Notes under the pieces: generated by a model
The model's input: the letters and a program-made list of their open reading frames with translations, nothing else
Database searches by the model: none
Told to the model about the DNA's origin: nothing
Shown: positions 1 to 8,044 of the stretch, piece by piece
Layout: every line of letters begins with the position of its first letter
Position numbering within the stretch: position 1 is the first letter of the stretch
Made by a program: the position numbers and the translations under genes
Source: SLQH01 sp964612995
GTDB lineage: Bacteria; Planctomycetota; UBA11346
Reading direction: 5' to 3'
Assembly: GCA_964612995.1 (NCBI GenBank)
Contig: CAZTGE010000099.1
Span: forward strand, 1 to 15,569
Length of the DNA: 15,569 nt

Positions 1-53
1 GACGCAGGTGGAGGCGAGGCATGGCCCTCATGTGCGAGCTTTGAGTCGCCCTG
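1..53 (+). repeat. Dispersed intergenic repeat, copy 1 (cut by window edge)
   Basis: This stretch matches 10353-10405 at 52 of 53 positions; the one difference is T versus G at position 41. Its first 17 bases also occur inverted at 10300-10316, within the opposed copy described at 10231-10317. Similarity to 10353-10405 stops at about position 53. The left limit is unknown because the match already runs at base 1. It lies about 130 bp upstream of the likely debranching-enzyme start, in the same orientation as that gene. The repeat has a short internal complement (GGCGA at 13-17 and TCGCC at 46-50), so it may fold as RNA or single-stranded DNA. The family is not one I recognise. Confidence 0.8.
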
Positions 54-182
54 CCCTCACGTCTGTTTCGCCGCCCGCCTGTGCACCCGCGCACAGCCGC
101 GGGAATCCTGGCCACACCGCGTACCACGCTGCGCCCTGCTGGTTTGCCTTGGTCACCGGGCCGAGCGGTGCATCATACGCGC

Positions 183-3100
183 GTGACCACCGACGACCTG
201 CTGATGATCCCCGAACCCGGCGAGCGCATTTTGCGTCACGTCGGCGACCGCATCCACATCGAGCTGCGCACGCAGCGGCCGGGCACCGCCTACCTGCGCA
301 CCACCATCGGTCGCGGCAGCGCGTTGCTCGATCTCGCCACCGCCCCGACCGAGCGCCAACGTCTGATGGCCGCCGCGGCCTGGCGCGATGTGCCCATGCG
401 CCGCAGCGCGAAGGGCTGGGAGCTCGACTTCACACTGAGCGAGTCCGGCTTCTTCCAGGCCAAGGCCTACCTACGCGACGACGACGGGCGGACCCTTTGG
501 CCGCTCGGTCGCGACCTCGGCATCAAGGTCCACCCGGGGCGCTGGCGCAACGGCAACACCATCTACTGCGTGTTCCCGCGCATGCTCGGGCCGAACAAGC
601 GCTTGCGGGTCTCGCGCAACGAGCTGTTCGAAGACCAGCTCGGCGTGCTCGATCGCCACGGCTACACCGTCATCCCGCCCTCGGGCAAGCTGCGCGACGT
701 CGCACGTGCGGTGCCGCACATGGTCGACCGCCTCGGCTGCCGCATCATCCACCTGCTGCCGGTCTCGCCGGTTCCCACCACCTACGCCCGTTTCGGCCGC
801 TTCGGCAGCCCCTATGCCGCCCAGGACTTCACCGCCATCGATCCCGCGCTGGTCGAATTCGACCAACGGACCACCGCCACCGACCAGTTCCGCGAATTGG
901 CCCATACGGTCCACGCCCACGACGCGGCGGTGTTCCTCGACGTGGCGGCCAACCATACCGGCTGGGGCTCGGCCCTGCAGGAAGCCCACCCCGAGTGGTT
1001 CATCCGCAATGCCGACGGCACCTTCCATTCGCCCGGCGCCTGGGGCAACACCTGGGCCGATCTGGTCGAGCTCGATCACCGGGTGGTCGAGCTCTGGGAC
1101 CATATCGCCGACGCGCTGCTGGTCTGGTGCCGCCGCGGAGTGGACGGCTTCCGCTGCGACGCCGGCTACATGATCCCGACCCACGCCTGGCGCGCGATCA
1201 CCGCACGGGTGCTCAAGCAGTTCCCCGAGACCGTGTTTCTGCTCGAAGGCCTCGGCGGACCGTGGGACGCGACCGAATCGCTGCTCACCGACGGCGGTAT
1301 GCAGTGGGCCTACAGCGAGTTTTTCCAGAACCACGAGTCGCAGGACGTGGTCCCCTACGACCGCCACGCCATCGCCCAGAACCGGCGCATCGGCGTGCTC
1401 GTCAATTACAGCGAGACGCACGACAATGACCGTCTCGCCGCCCGCGGCGCACGCTGGTCGCTGTTGCGCAACCGCCTCTGCGCCCTGACCAGCCACGCCG
1501 GCGCGTTCGGCTTCACCTCCGGCGTCGAATGGCTCGCCGACGAGAAACTCCTGGTCCACGAGGCCCGCGGACTGCGCTGGGACAACCCCGAGAACATCGT
1601 CGACGAGCTCGCCAGCCTCAACCGGCTGCTCTGCGCCCACCCCTGCTTCCGCGAGGACGCCCGCTGCTACCAGCACTCCGGACCCGAGGACCCCGTGTAC
1701 ATCCTCGAACGCGTCGGCGCCGGCGGTGAACGCGTGGTGGTGGTCGCCAACCTCGATACCGAGCATCACCAGCAACTGCTGCTCGACACCGGGCTGCGGC
1801 GCAAGCTCGGCCCGGTGCCGGTCGACCTGCTGAGGCAGAAGCTGCCGCGCGCACGCAAGCGCAGCGACGAACGCCTGTCGCTGCGGCTGCCGCCGGGCCA
1901 CTGCGCCTGCCTCAGTGCCCAGGAGTATCCGCTTGCCGACAACGGCGCCGACTACCGCCGCGCACGGCTGCACCTCGACCGCGCCGTCACCAGCCTCGCC
2001 TACCGCTTCGAACCCGAGCAGATCGGCCCCTACGCCTGGCGCGACCTCGCCGCGCTGTTCGCCCGCGATCCGACGCGCTACCTCGCGGCCATCCTCCGCG
2101 TGGATACGGCAGCCCTGGCCCGCGATCCGGTCGCGGCGCTGCGGGCGATCATGGAGCAGGAACCCCAGCCCTATGGCGCAGTGGTGATCTGGCGCGAAAA
2201 GGACCATCGCCGCCGGCTCTGCGTGCCCTGCGAGCACTGGGTGCTGATCTGCGACGAACACCCGTTCCGCGTCGACCGCGACGACGAACACGCGCCGCTG
2301 CACGCGACCTCGGTCGCAACCGAGCTCGGCCACGTGGTCGCGCTCCAGCCGCATCGCCACGGCGGGATCGCGCGTTTCACCATGGAGCGCTACCACGTCA
2401 CGCCGCACCGCATCCCCGGCCAGCTCCGACGATTGCCGCCACGCCCGAACATCGCCGCGCCGACGCTCGGCGCCGGGCGCTTCCTGCTGACCAACAAACG
2501 CGGCGGCATGTGCCGGGTGGCCGCCGACATGGTGTCGATCGATTCGAAGTACGACTGCATCCTCGCGGCCAACCTCGACCCGCGCTGGCCGGTCGACCGC
2601 CACGTCTTCGTCAAGCGCTTGCGCTGCTGGCTCGACACCGAGGGCTTCACCGTCCCGCTCGACGGCGCCTGCCTGCTCGAGAGCGATCCGGGCCCACCGG
2701 CCGAATGGCGTTTCGCCGCCGAGGCCTGCGATGGTCGCAGCGTGCCGATAAGCGCGACAATGACCATGGTCCCGGAACGCAATGCGGTGGTGGTCCGCTT
2801 CCGCCGCGAAAGCGAGACCCCGCCCGGGCTCGAAGGCGTCGACGAGCGCAGCGCGGTGCGTCTGATCGTGCGCGTGGACCTCGAAGATCGCAGCTTCCAT
2901 CAGGAGACCGTGCGCAGCTCCGCAGCCGAGGCGCATTTCCGTGACCACTGCACGGCCCGCGATCACGGCTTCACCTTCGCCCCGGCCGCCGACCGCCAGC
3001 TCACGGTCGACTTCGACGGCGCCGACTACCAGCCGCAAGCGGAGTGGTCGGTCGACATCGCCCATCCGGTCGAGGCCAGCCGTGGTCAACGCGGCGCCGG

Positions 3101-4466
3101 CGACGCCTGGTCGCCGGGCTGGTTCGCCCGTGACCTCGCGCCGGGCGAAGAGGCGACCCTGGTGCTCGACGCCGAGCATACGCCCGCGGACGAACTCGCC
3201 GGCGCCGGCCGCGCCGCGGCCGATGTCGCGGCCGATGCCGCCGCGCAGAGCCGGGCCCGCGACCCGCTCGCGGCCACCCTCGCCGCGGCCCTGCCGGCCT
3301 ACGTGGTCGAACGCGAAGGCGGACGCACCGTGATCGCCGGCTACCCCTGGTTTCTCGACTGGGGCCGCGACACCTTCATCTGCGCCCGCGGGCTGCTCGC
3401 CGCCGGCTGGTCGGAGGAGGTGCTCGCGATGCTCGCCACCTACGGCTCCTACATCGACCACGGCACCCTGCCCAACTGCATCCACGGCGAGGATCTCGGC
3501 AACCGCGACACCAGCGACGCACCGCTGTGGTACGCGCTGGTGGTCGAAGAGGCGACCGCGCTCCACGGCCCCGCGGTACTCGAACGGCCGGTCGCCGGCG
3601 CGGCCGGAACCCTCGACGCGGTCTGTCGCGCCATCGCCATCGGTTATCGCGATGGCACCCCCAACGGCATCCGGCTCGATCACGCCAGCGGCCTGATCTT
3701 CAGCCCGGCCCATTTCACCTGGATGGACACCAATTTCCCTGCCGGCACCCCACGCGAGGGCTACCCGATCGAGATCCAGGTCTTGTGGATCCGCCTGCTG
3801 CGTCGCCTGATCGCTTCCGGCGACAGCCAGTGGGAGGATCTCTGCACGCTGGCCGAGCGCTCGCTGATCGATTACTACTGGGCCCCCGAGCGCGGCCATC
3901 TCGCAGACTGCATCAACGCACGACCAGGCCAGCCGGCCGCGAACGGCACCATCGACGGCGCCCTGCGCAGCAACTGCATCTTCGCCGTCTCCCTCGGCGT
4001 GGTCGATGGGGCGATCGCCCGCGGCACCATCGCGGCCGTCGCCGATCATCTGGTGGTGCCCGGGGCGCTCCGCAGCCTCGCGCCACTGCCGGTCAGCGTC
4101 CCGCTGCCGATCCGCGACCCGGCGGGCAAGCTGCTCAACGACCCCCTCCACCCCTACTGGGGCCGCTACCAGGGCGCCGAAGACACCAGCCGCAAGCCGG
4201 CCTACCACAACGGCACCGCCTGGACCTGGCCCTTCCCCTCGTTCTGCGAGGCCCTGGCCCGCGCCTGGGGCGACGACCCGGCCGCGCGCGAGGCGGCGAT
4301 CGGTTACCTCGGCAGCAGCGCCGATCTGTTGCGCACCGGCTGCCGCGACCACCTGCCGGAGATCCTCGACGGCGACGCGCCACACCACCAGCGCGGCTGC
4401 GACGCCCAGGCCTGGGGTGCGACCGAAGCGCTGCGGGTCTGGCTCGCGCTCACCGATGCCAACTGA
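183..4466 (+). CDS. Bifunctional glycogen debranching enzyme (4-alpha-glucanotransferase / amylo-1,6-glucosidase)
   Basis: This cytosolic enzyme should transfer short maltooligosaccharides from glycogen branches and then hydrolyse the remaining alpha-1,6 glucose. The N-terminal half is a GH13 alpha-amylase-type domain: DVAANHTG near residue 253, GFRCD with probable nucleophile D326, LLEG with acid/base E355, and the ETHDND segment near 411-416. The C-terminal third is a GDE_C/GH133 domain, seen in DWGRD (1059-1063), EIQ near 1197 and HNGTAWTWPF from 1342. At about 1427 aa in one chain it resembles eukaryotic AGL rather than the shorter bacterial GlgX. The poorly conserved middle (about 570-1000) may match the AGL central domain. 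The start is uncertain: GTG 183 is preferred because residues encoded from GTG 81 look non-coding; ATG 204 is also possible. No clear Shine-Dalgarno is visible for any of them. The gene converges on the NIF3-like gene with 20 bp between stops. Function is confident, start is not. Confidence 0.93.
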   Translation: MTTDDLLMIPEPGERILRHVGDRIHIELRTQRPGTAYLRTTIGRGSALLDLATAPTERQRLMAAAAWRDVPMRRSAKGWELDFTLSESGFFQAKAYLRDDDGRTLWPLGRDLGIKVHPGRWRNGNTIYCVFPRMLGPNKRLRVSRNELFEDQLGVLDRHGYTVIPPSGKLRDVARAVPHMVDRLGCRIIHLLPVSPVPTTYARFGRFGSPYAAQDFTAIDPALVEFDQRTTATDQFRELAHTVHAHDAAVFLDVAANHTGWGSALQEAHPEWFIRNADGTFHSPGAWGNTWADLVELDHRVVELWDHIADALLVWCRRGVDGFRCDAGYMIPTHAWRAITARVLKQFPETVFLLEGLGGPWDATESLLTDGGMQWAYSEFFQNHESQDVVPYDRHAIAQNRRIGVLVNYSETHDNDRLAARGARWSLLRNRLCALTSHAGAFGFTSGVEWLADEKLLVHEARGLRWDNPENIVDELASLNRLLCAHPCFREDARCYQHSGPEDPVYILERVGAGGERVVVVANLDTEHHQQLLLDTGLRRKLGPVPVDLLRQKLPRARKRSDERLSLRLPPGHCACLSAQEYPLADNGADYRRARLHLDRAVTSLAYRFEPEQIGPYAWRDLAALFARDPTRYLAAILRVDTAALARDPVAALRAIMEQEPQPYGAVVIWREKDHRRRLCVPCEHWVLICDEHPFRVDRDDEHAPLHATSVATELGHVVALQPHRHGGIARFTMERYHVTPHRIPGQLRRLPPRPNIAAPTLGAGRFLLTNKRGGMCRVAADMVSIDSKYDCILAANLDPRWPVDRHVFVKRLRCWLDTEGFTVPLDGACLLESDPGPPAEWRFAAEACDGRSVPISATMTMVPERNAVVVRFRRESETPPGLEGVDERSAVRLIVRVDLEDRSFHQETVRSSAAEAHFRDHCTARDHGFTFAPAADRQLTVDFDGADYQPQAEWSVDIAHPVEASRGQRGAGDAWSPGWFARDLAPGEEATLVLDAEHTPADELAGAGRAAADVAADAAAQSRARDPLAATLAAALPAYVVEREGGRTVIAGYPWFLDWGRDTFICARGLLAAGWSEEVLAMLATYGSYIDHGTLPNCIHGEDLGNRDTSDAPLWYALVVEEATALHGPAVLERPVAGAAGTLDAVCRAIAIGYRDGTPNGIRLDHASGLIFSPAHFTWMDTNFPAGTPREGYPIEIQVLWIRLLRRLIASGDSQWEDLCTLAERSLIDYYWAPERGHLADCINARPGQPAANGTIDGALRSNCIFAVSLGVVDGAIARGTIAAVADHLVVPGALRSLAPLPVSVPLPIRDPAGKLLNDPLHPYWGRYQGAEDTSRKPAYHNGTAWTWPFPSFCEALARAWGDDPAAREAAIGYLGSSADLLRTGCRDHLPEILDGDAPHHQRGCDAQAWGATEALRVWLALTDAN

Positions 4467-4486
4467 GCCGCGGTGCCACTGACGCC

Positions 4487-4825
4487 TCAGGCCTCGGGAT
4501 CGAACGGTACGCCCGGCGCTCCGGCGAGCCGCGTGAGGTCGTAGGCCGGCTCCTCGTAGGGATGGGCCTCGCACAAGGCCGCGATCACCGCCGCGGCATC
4601 CTGCTCGCGCACCAGCATCTCGATCCGCAGCTCCTCGACTCGACTCACCCCCCCGTGCGTGCCGATGGTCGGATCGCTGCCGGCGAGCGGACGGAACTGG
4701 CCCGTGCCGCTGCACTGCCAACAGGCCTGATCGTAGTTCCCGATCCGGCCGGCTCCGGCGGCGAACAGCGCTCGCTTGACCGCCTCGGTCGCATCGACGG
4801 GAACGTACAGACACAGTTTGAGCAT
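4487..4825 (-). CDS. NIF3/YqfO-like small protein (NGG1p-interacting factor 3 domain)
   Basis: This 112-aa protein matches the short stand-alone YqfO/NIF3-insert type domain, which has a PII/CutA-like fold. Visible signatures are the start MLKLCLYVPVDATEAVKRAL, then GAGRIGNYDQACW, the GTGQFRPLAGSDPTIG segment, and HPYEEPAYD near the C-terminus. These proteins are usually about 100-110 aa in proteobacteria, so this one looks complete. The biochemical role of the family is not settled; metal or small-ligand binding has been proposed from structures. The start ATG has an AAAGGGG purine stretch a few bases upstream. It is read leftward, 97 bp downstream of the GH42 gene on the same strand, so co-transcription is possible. 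Its 3' end faces the debranching gene. Nothing in the sequence ties it to glycogen metabolism. Confidence 0.85.
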   Translation of the reverse strand: MLKLCLYVPVDATEAVKRALFAAGAGRIGNYDQACWQCSGTGQFRPLAGSDPTIGTHGGVSRVEELRIEMLVREQDAAAVIAALCEAHPYEEPAYDLTRLAGAPGVPFDPEA

Positions 4826-4922
4826 GGGGGCCCCTTTCGCTCAGAGCAGACGGCGGGGCGCGCGCAGCGCAAGCGCGTACGTCGAGGCCGTGCGTCGGGC
4901 CGCTACGAACCGGCGACCGGCC

Positions 4923-7109
4923 TCAGTCGGGCAGGCCTGCTTCGCCCGTGCGCAGCTCGCCGAGCACGAGGTAACCGGCGTCGGGCGGATCGAGTGTCAG
5001 CACCAGCGCGCCATCGGCCTCCGGCGTGGCGACGCGCATCGCGCCGCTGGCGAGATCGACGAAGCGCTCGCCGGACGCGAGGCCTGGAGCCAGACGCACG
5101 CACAGCCGCGTACACCCGGCCGGCGGGAAGGCGAACACCAGCAGCCGCCCGTCGGCATGGCCGTGGCACAGGTCGACGAAGGCCGGCGCCTCTGGGCTGG
5201 CGCCCGTGCCGCCACGCTCGAGCGCGCCCGTCTGCTCAACCATCGCCACCGCCGGCCGGAGCCCGGCCGCCTCGGCGATCAGGCGCAACAGGCGTTCGAG
5301 CGCCGGATTGCCCGAGCGCAGGTAGGCCTCGCCGAGATGGCCACCCAGGGCGACGACCCGTCCCGCCTTCACTGCGACCTCGGCCACCAGCGAGCCCTCG
5401 GGGTGATCGGCGTGGCTCGTTCCGCCGCGTGCGCAGCGAACCGGAACGCTCCACTGCGTCGCGTCGAGCGCGAGCTGCGTGCCCTGCCAGCTGACGACCA
5501 GCGGATCGACCAGCTCCCGACGCCCGAGTTCATGCACGCCCGCCAGCCCGGCGCAGAACCGCTCCTCCGGCGGCAGGAGGATGCCATCGGTGGTCCAGGC
5601 GCCGCATTCGGCCTCGCATACCAGCGTGCCACCGCGCTCGACGAAGGCCGTCAATCGCCGCCGCGCCGCGGGGCTGAGCACACTGGCACGCGGCAGGATC
5701 AGCAGATCGAGCTGCGCGAGCACGTCGAGATGCTCCTCCTCGACCACCAGGTAGGGCAGCCCCGCGTGCAGCAGTGCCCGGCAGTACCCGGCCAGGGCAT
5801 CGGCCGCCAGTCGCGCGCTGCCGTCCATCGACCAGACGTGGTAGTAGCTCCAGGGCCCGAACCAGACGCCGAGGCGCGCCGACGCCGGGGTGTAGGCGGC
5901 GAGCAGCTGCCGATGCCGATCGAGCAGCTGTCGGGTCGTGCGCATCGCCGCCAGGCGCGCAGCGGCGTGGCCGTCGTCACCGATCAGCCCGAAGCCGCCA
6001 GCCTCCCGGCCGAAGACCTCGTCGCGCCAGCACCAGAACAGCACTGCCGTCGCACCGCGTGCGATGCCCTGCCACACCCAGCGCTGTTGGCTGCGGCCGT
6101 CGACCGGCGCGAACAACTCGAACCCGCGCACCGACCGACCGCCTTGCAGTTCACTCAGCCACAGCGCCGGTCGCCGCGCCGCCTGGCCTGCGACCGCGCC
6201 GCGCGCGTACTCCAGCCGCGCGGCGAAGGTGGCGTCGTCCATGGCGAACCAGCGGGGGAAACTGCTCACCCCGATCCCGTCGAAGGTCTCGGCGAAGGCC
6301 CAATCGTTGCCGCGGTCGAGACATTGCAGTCGGCCGCGATTGCCGGCGTAGAGCGGGCTCGGATCGCCGCCGTGGAGCGTTACCGGGCGGCCCGGGTCGT
6401 GGGCCCGGATCAGCCGGCAACGCGCGGCCGCGTGGCGGTTGGCGCGCTCGGTGAGAAAATGCATGAACGCCATGTGTTCGGTGAACGGGTGGCCCGGCGT
6501 GCGGCCGGGGCGGACATCCTCCCAACAGGCGTAACGGCGCGACCATGCGGCGTTGAGTGCGTCGAGCGATCCGAAGCGCTCGCCCAGGAAGGCGTGGAAG
6601 GCGGCGAGCGTGTGCGGACAGTAGCAGACCAGATCCTCGGCCGCGACGTTCCACCGCAGCTCGTTCCAAGCATCCCAGGCGACCAGATGCCCGACGCCAG
6701 CGTAGCGCCCGGCGGTGGTGGCGAGGAAACGCGCCATCCGTTCCCACACCCCGGGGTGGTCGGTGCATCCGCCGGGCGTGAGCCCGAAGTGGCACTCGCG
6801 CCGCGCAGTGCTGACCACGCGCTGGCCGCGCGCGGTGACCAACGCGCAATCGGATTCCTCGCGATGGATCCACAGGGGCTGGATCTCGGCGATGGTGCTC
6901 AGCACCACCTGCAGCCCCACCGCGCGGGCGAGCTCGATCAACTCGTCGTAGTCGTCGAACACGAAGCGACCGGGCTCTGGCTCGACCCAGGCCCACAAGA
7001 CCCAGAACTGCACCGTGTCGAGGCCGGCGTCGCGCATCCGCTCCAGGTCCTCACGCCAGTATCGCCGCGCGGGGAAGGGTGCACGGTAGTATTGGGCGCC
7101 AAGCAGCAT
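4923..7109 (-). CDS. GH42-family beta-galactosidase
   Basis: This is a predicted retaining glycoside hydrolase of family GH42, 728 aa, a usual size is about 650-700. The N-terminus MLLGAQYYRAPFP and the next RMRDAGLDTVQFWVLWAWVEP are typical of the GH42 TIM barrel. AWDAWNE carries the acid/base E150 and LWLSELQGG the nucleophile E320. A trimerisation/glutamine-amidotransferase-like domain follows (about 410-620), then a C-terminal beta domain. Three cysteines (C106, C162, C164) match the GH42 metal site, but the fourth expected position in CYCPHT is not Cys. No signal peptide is visible, so it is probably cytosolic. I chose ATG 7109 because GGAGGG lies 4 bp upstream; ATG 7121 adds four residues but its upstream region is buried in a hairpin. 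Sugar specificity cannot be read; GH42 enzymes act on various galactosides and some on arabinosides. Confidence 0.9.
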   Translation of the reverse strand: MLLGAQYYRAPFPARRYWREDLERMRDAGLDTVQFWVLWAWVEPEPGRFVFDDYDELIELARAVGLQVVLSTIAEIQPLWIHREESDCALVTARGQRVVSTARRECHFGLTPGGCTDHPGVWERMARFLATTAGRYAGVGHLVAWDAWNELRWNVAAEDLVCYCPHTLAAFHAFLGERFGSLDALNAAWSRRYACWEDVRPGRTPGHPFTEHMAFMHFLTERANRHAAARCRLIRAHDPGRPVTLHGGDPSPLYAGNRGRLQCLDRGNDWAFAETFDGIGVSSFPRWFAMDDATFAARLEYARGAVAGQAARRPALWLSELQGGRSVRGFELFAPVDGRSQQRWVWQGIARGATAVLFWCWRDEVFGREAGGFGLIGDDGHAAARLAAMRTTRQLLDRHRQLLAAYTPASARLGVWFGPWSYYHVWSMDGSARLAADALAGYCRALLHAGLPYLVVEEEHLDVLAQLDLLILPRASVLSPAARRRLTAFVERGGTLVCEAECGAWTTDGILLPPEERFCAGLAGVHELGRRELVDPLVVSWQGTQLALDATQWSVPVRCARGGTSHADHPEGSLVAEVAVKAGRVVALGGHLGEAYLRSGNPALERLLRLIAEAAGLRPAVAMVEQTGALERGGTGASPEAPAFVDLCHGHADGRLLVFAFPPAGCTRLCVRLAPGLASGERFVDLASGAMRVATPEADGALVLTLDPPDAGYLVLGELRTGEAGLPD

Positions 7110-7126
7110 GCGACCCTCCATGCCAC

Positions 7127-7154
7127 GACCCCGCGATCGCAGGATCGCGGGGTC
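7127..7154 (-). terminator. Perfect 12-bp hairpin between tRNA-Leu and the GH42 gene
   Basis: Arms GACCCCGCGATC (7127-7138) and GATCGCGGGGTC (7143-7154) pair perfectly around the 4-base loop GCAG. The hairpin begins 7 bp beyond the tRNA 3' end and finishes 17 bp before the preferred GH42 start. There is no T-run after either arm, so it is not a textbook intrinsic terminator. It may end or trim the tRNA transcript, or slow transcription into the GH42 gene. The fold is directly visible; the role is inferred. Confidence 0.55.
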
Positions 7155-7161
7155 GTCACAG

Positions 7162-7245
7162 TAGCCGGGGAGGGACTCGAACCCTCACGCCCTCGCGGGC
7201 ATCGGATTTTGAATCCGACGCGTCTGCCAATTCCGCCACCCGGCC
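7162..7245 (-). tRNA. tRNA-Leu (anticodon CAA)
   Basis: Read on the minus strand, this is a complete class II tRNA. The acceptor arm is GGCCGGG with CCCGGCT; T8 and G9 precede a D-arm with GGCGGAATTGGCAGACGC. The anticodon stem is TCGGA/TCCGA with loop TTCAAAA, giving anticodon CAA at 7211-7209, which reads UUG. A long variable arm (GCCC GCGA GGGC) is diagnostic of Leu/Ser. The T-arm is GAGGG TTCGAGT CCCTC. The discriminator is A73 at 7162, as expected for leucine. The bases after it are CTG, so the CCA end is not encoded. In this alignment position 1-72 is a G-U wobble. It is read divergently from pyrE. Confidence 0.95.
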
Positions 7246-7258
7246 GAGCAGGGCCGCG

Positions 7259-7286
7259 AGGGTAGGTCGCGCATTGATTCGCGCAA
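7259..7286 (-). promoter_or_regulatory. Candidate promoter of tRNA-Leu
   Basis: On the minus strand, TTGCGC (7286-7281) and TACCCT (7264-7259) are spaced by 16 bp, giving a sigma70-like arrangement with three of six matches in each box. The -10 box ends 13 bp before the tRNA 5' end, leaving a short leader. The stretch between is GC-rich, as in stringently controlled stable-RNA promoters. The elements are weak, so this rests mainly on position. Confidence 0.3.
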
Positions 7287-7307
7287 GCCATGAGGATGCT
7301 GCAGGCC

Positions 7308-7988
7308 ATGAGCACACTCGACGATGTCCAGGTCCGCTTCCTCGAATTGCTGGTCGCGCGCAAGGCGCTGCGCTTCGGCTCGTTCACCCTCAAGAGCGGC
7401 CGCTCCAGCCCCTACTTCATCAACACCGGTTGTTTCCATCACGGCGGCGACCTCGCGGCGATCGGGCGCTGCTACGCCGCGGTGCTCCACGACCGGTTCG
7501 GGGCGGACATCGACATCGTCTTCGGCCCGGCCTACAAGGGCATCCCGCTCGCCCTGGCCGCGGCCCAGGCCTACGAGGAGATGGTCGGACGTCCGGTCGG
7601 CTGGACCTTCGATCGCAAGGAGGCCAAGACCCACGGCGACGCCGGCGGCTTCGTCGGTGCCCCGCTCGCCGCGGGCGGGCGGGTGGCGATCGTCGATGAC
7701 GTGATGACCGCCGGCACCGCCCTGCGCACCAGCCTGGCCAAGCTCGCCGACTGCGCCATCACCGTGGTCGGCGCGGTGATCAGCGTCGACCGCCAGGAGC
7801 GCGGCCAGGGCGACCGACCAGCGGCCGAGGAGATCGCGGCCGAATACGGCGTTCCGGTACATGCGATCATCACCATCGACGAGGCGGTCGCTCATCTCGC
7901 CGAGCAGGGTGTCGCCGGCGAACCGCCGCTGAACGCCGAGGCGGTGGCGCGGATCCGCGCGCACCGCACCGAGGCATCCGGCAGCTGA
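7308..7988 (+). CDS. pyrE: Orotate phosphoribosyltransferase
   Basis: PyrE joins orotate to PRPP, giving orotidine-5'-phosphate in pyrimidine synthesis. The PRPP-binding motif VAIVDDVMTAGTA lies at about residues 126-138. Upstream are FTLKSGRSSPYFIN, FGPAYKGIPLA and the flexible catalytic loop DRKEAKTHGDAG. The 226-aa length is slightly longer than the 213 aa of the E. coli enzyme. ATG 7308 was chosen because MSTLDDVQVRF begins a normal PyrE N-terminus and GAGG lies 12 bp upstream. ATG 7290 is in frame and adds MRMLQA. The gene diverges from tRNA-Leu and converges on the flavorubredoxin gene. No other standard pyrimidine-pathway gene is beside it; the DHOD-like gene 6.4 kb away is not a safe pyrD. 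Confidence 0.95.
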   Translation: MSTLDDVQVRFLELLVARKALRFGSFTLKSGRSSPYFINTGCFHHGGDLAAIGRCYAAVLHDRFGADIDIVFGPAYKGIPLALAAAQAYEEMVGRPVGWTFDRKEAKTHGDAGGFVGAPLAAGGRVAIVDDVMTAGTALRTSLAKLADCAITVVGAVISVDRQERGQGDRPAAEEIAAEYGVPVHAIITIDEAVAHLAEQGVAGEPPLNAEAVARIRAHRTEASGS

Positions 7989-7998
7989 ACGGCCGGCC

Positions 7999-8011
7999 GG
8001 CGCTCGGCGCC
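7999..8011. terminator. Weak hairpin between convergent pyrE and flavorubredoxin genes
   Basis: GGCGC (7999-8003) and GCGCC (8007-8011) pair around the loop TCG, in the 56-bp gap between two facing stop codons. It could stop transcription from both sides, but there is no T-run and the stem has only 5 bp. Confidence 0.25.
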
Positions 8012-8044
8012 AGGCCACAGCTGACCCATCGCAATCGCCCGGGA

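Noticed and set aside
81..182. Longer debranching-enzyme N-terminus from GTG 81
   Set aside because: The encoded residues resemble translated intergenic sequence, with no ribosome site, and GTG 81 lies within a small hairpin (79-84 pairing with 91-96).
471..4814. A 1447-codon open frame on the minus strand opposite the debranching enzyme
   Set aside because: It shadows the real gene and shows no known domain; its protein is rich in Arg, Ala, Gly, Val and Asp, as expected from a GC-rich complement. It also overlaps the NIF3-like gene in another frame.
7162..7245. tRNA-Leu as an integration site for a genomic island
   Set aside because: No integrase, no duplicated tRNA 3' end and no change of composition are visible on either side.
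4776..7265. A plus-strand open frame of 829 codons across the GH42 gene and tRNA
   Set aside because: It runs antisense to a well-supported GH42 enzyme and through the tRNA, and has no recognisable motif.
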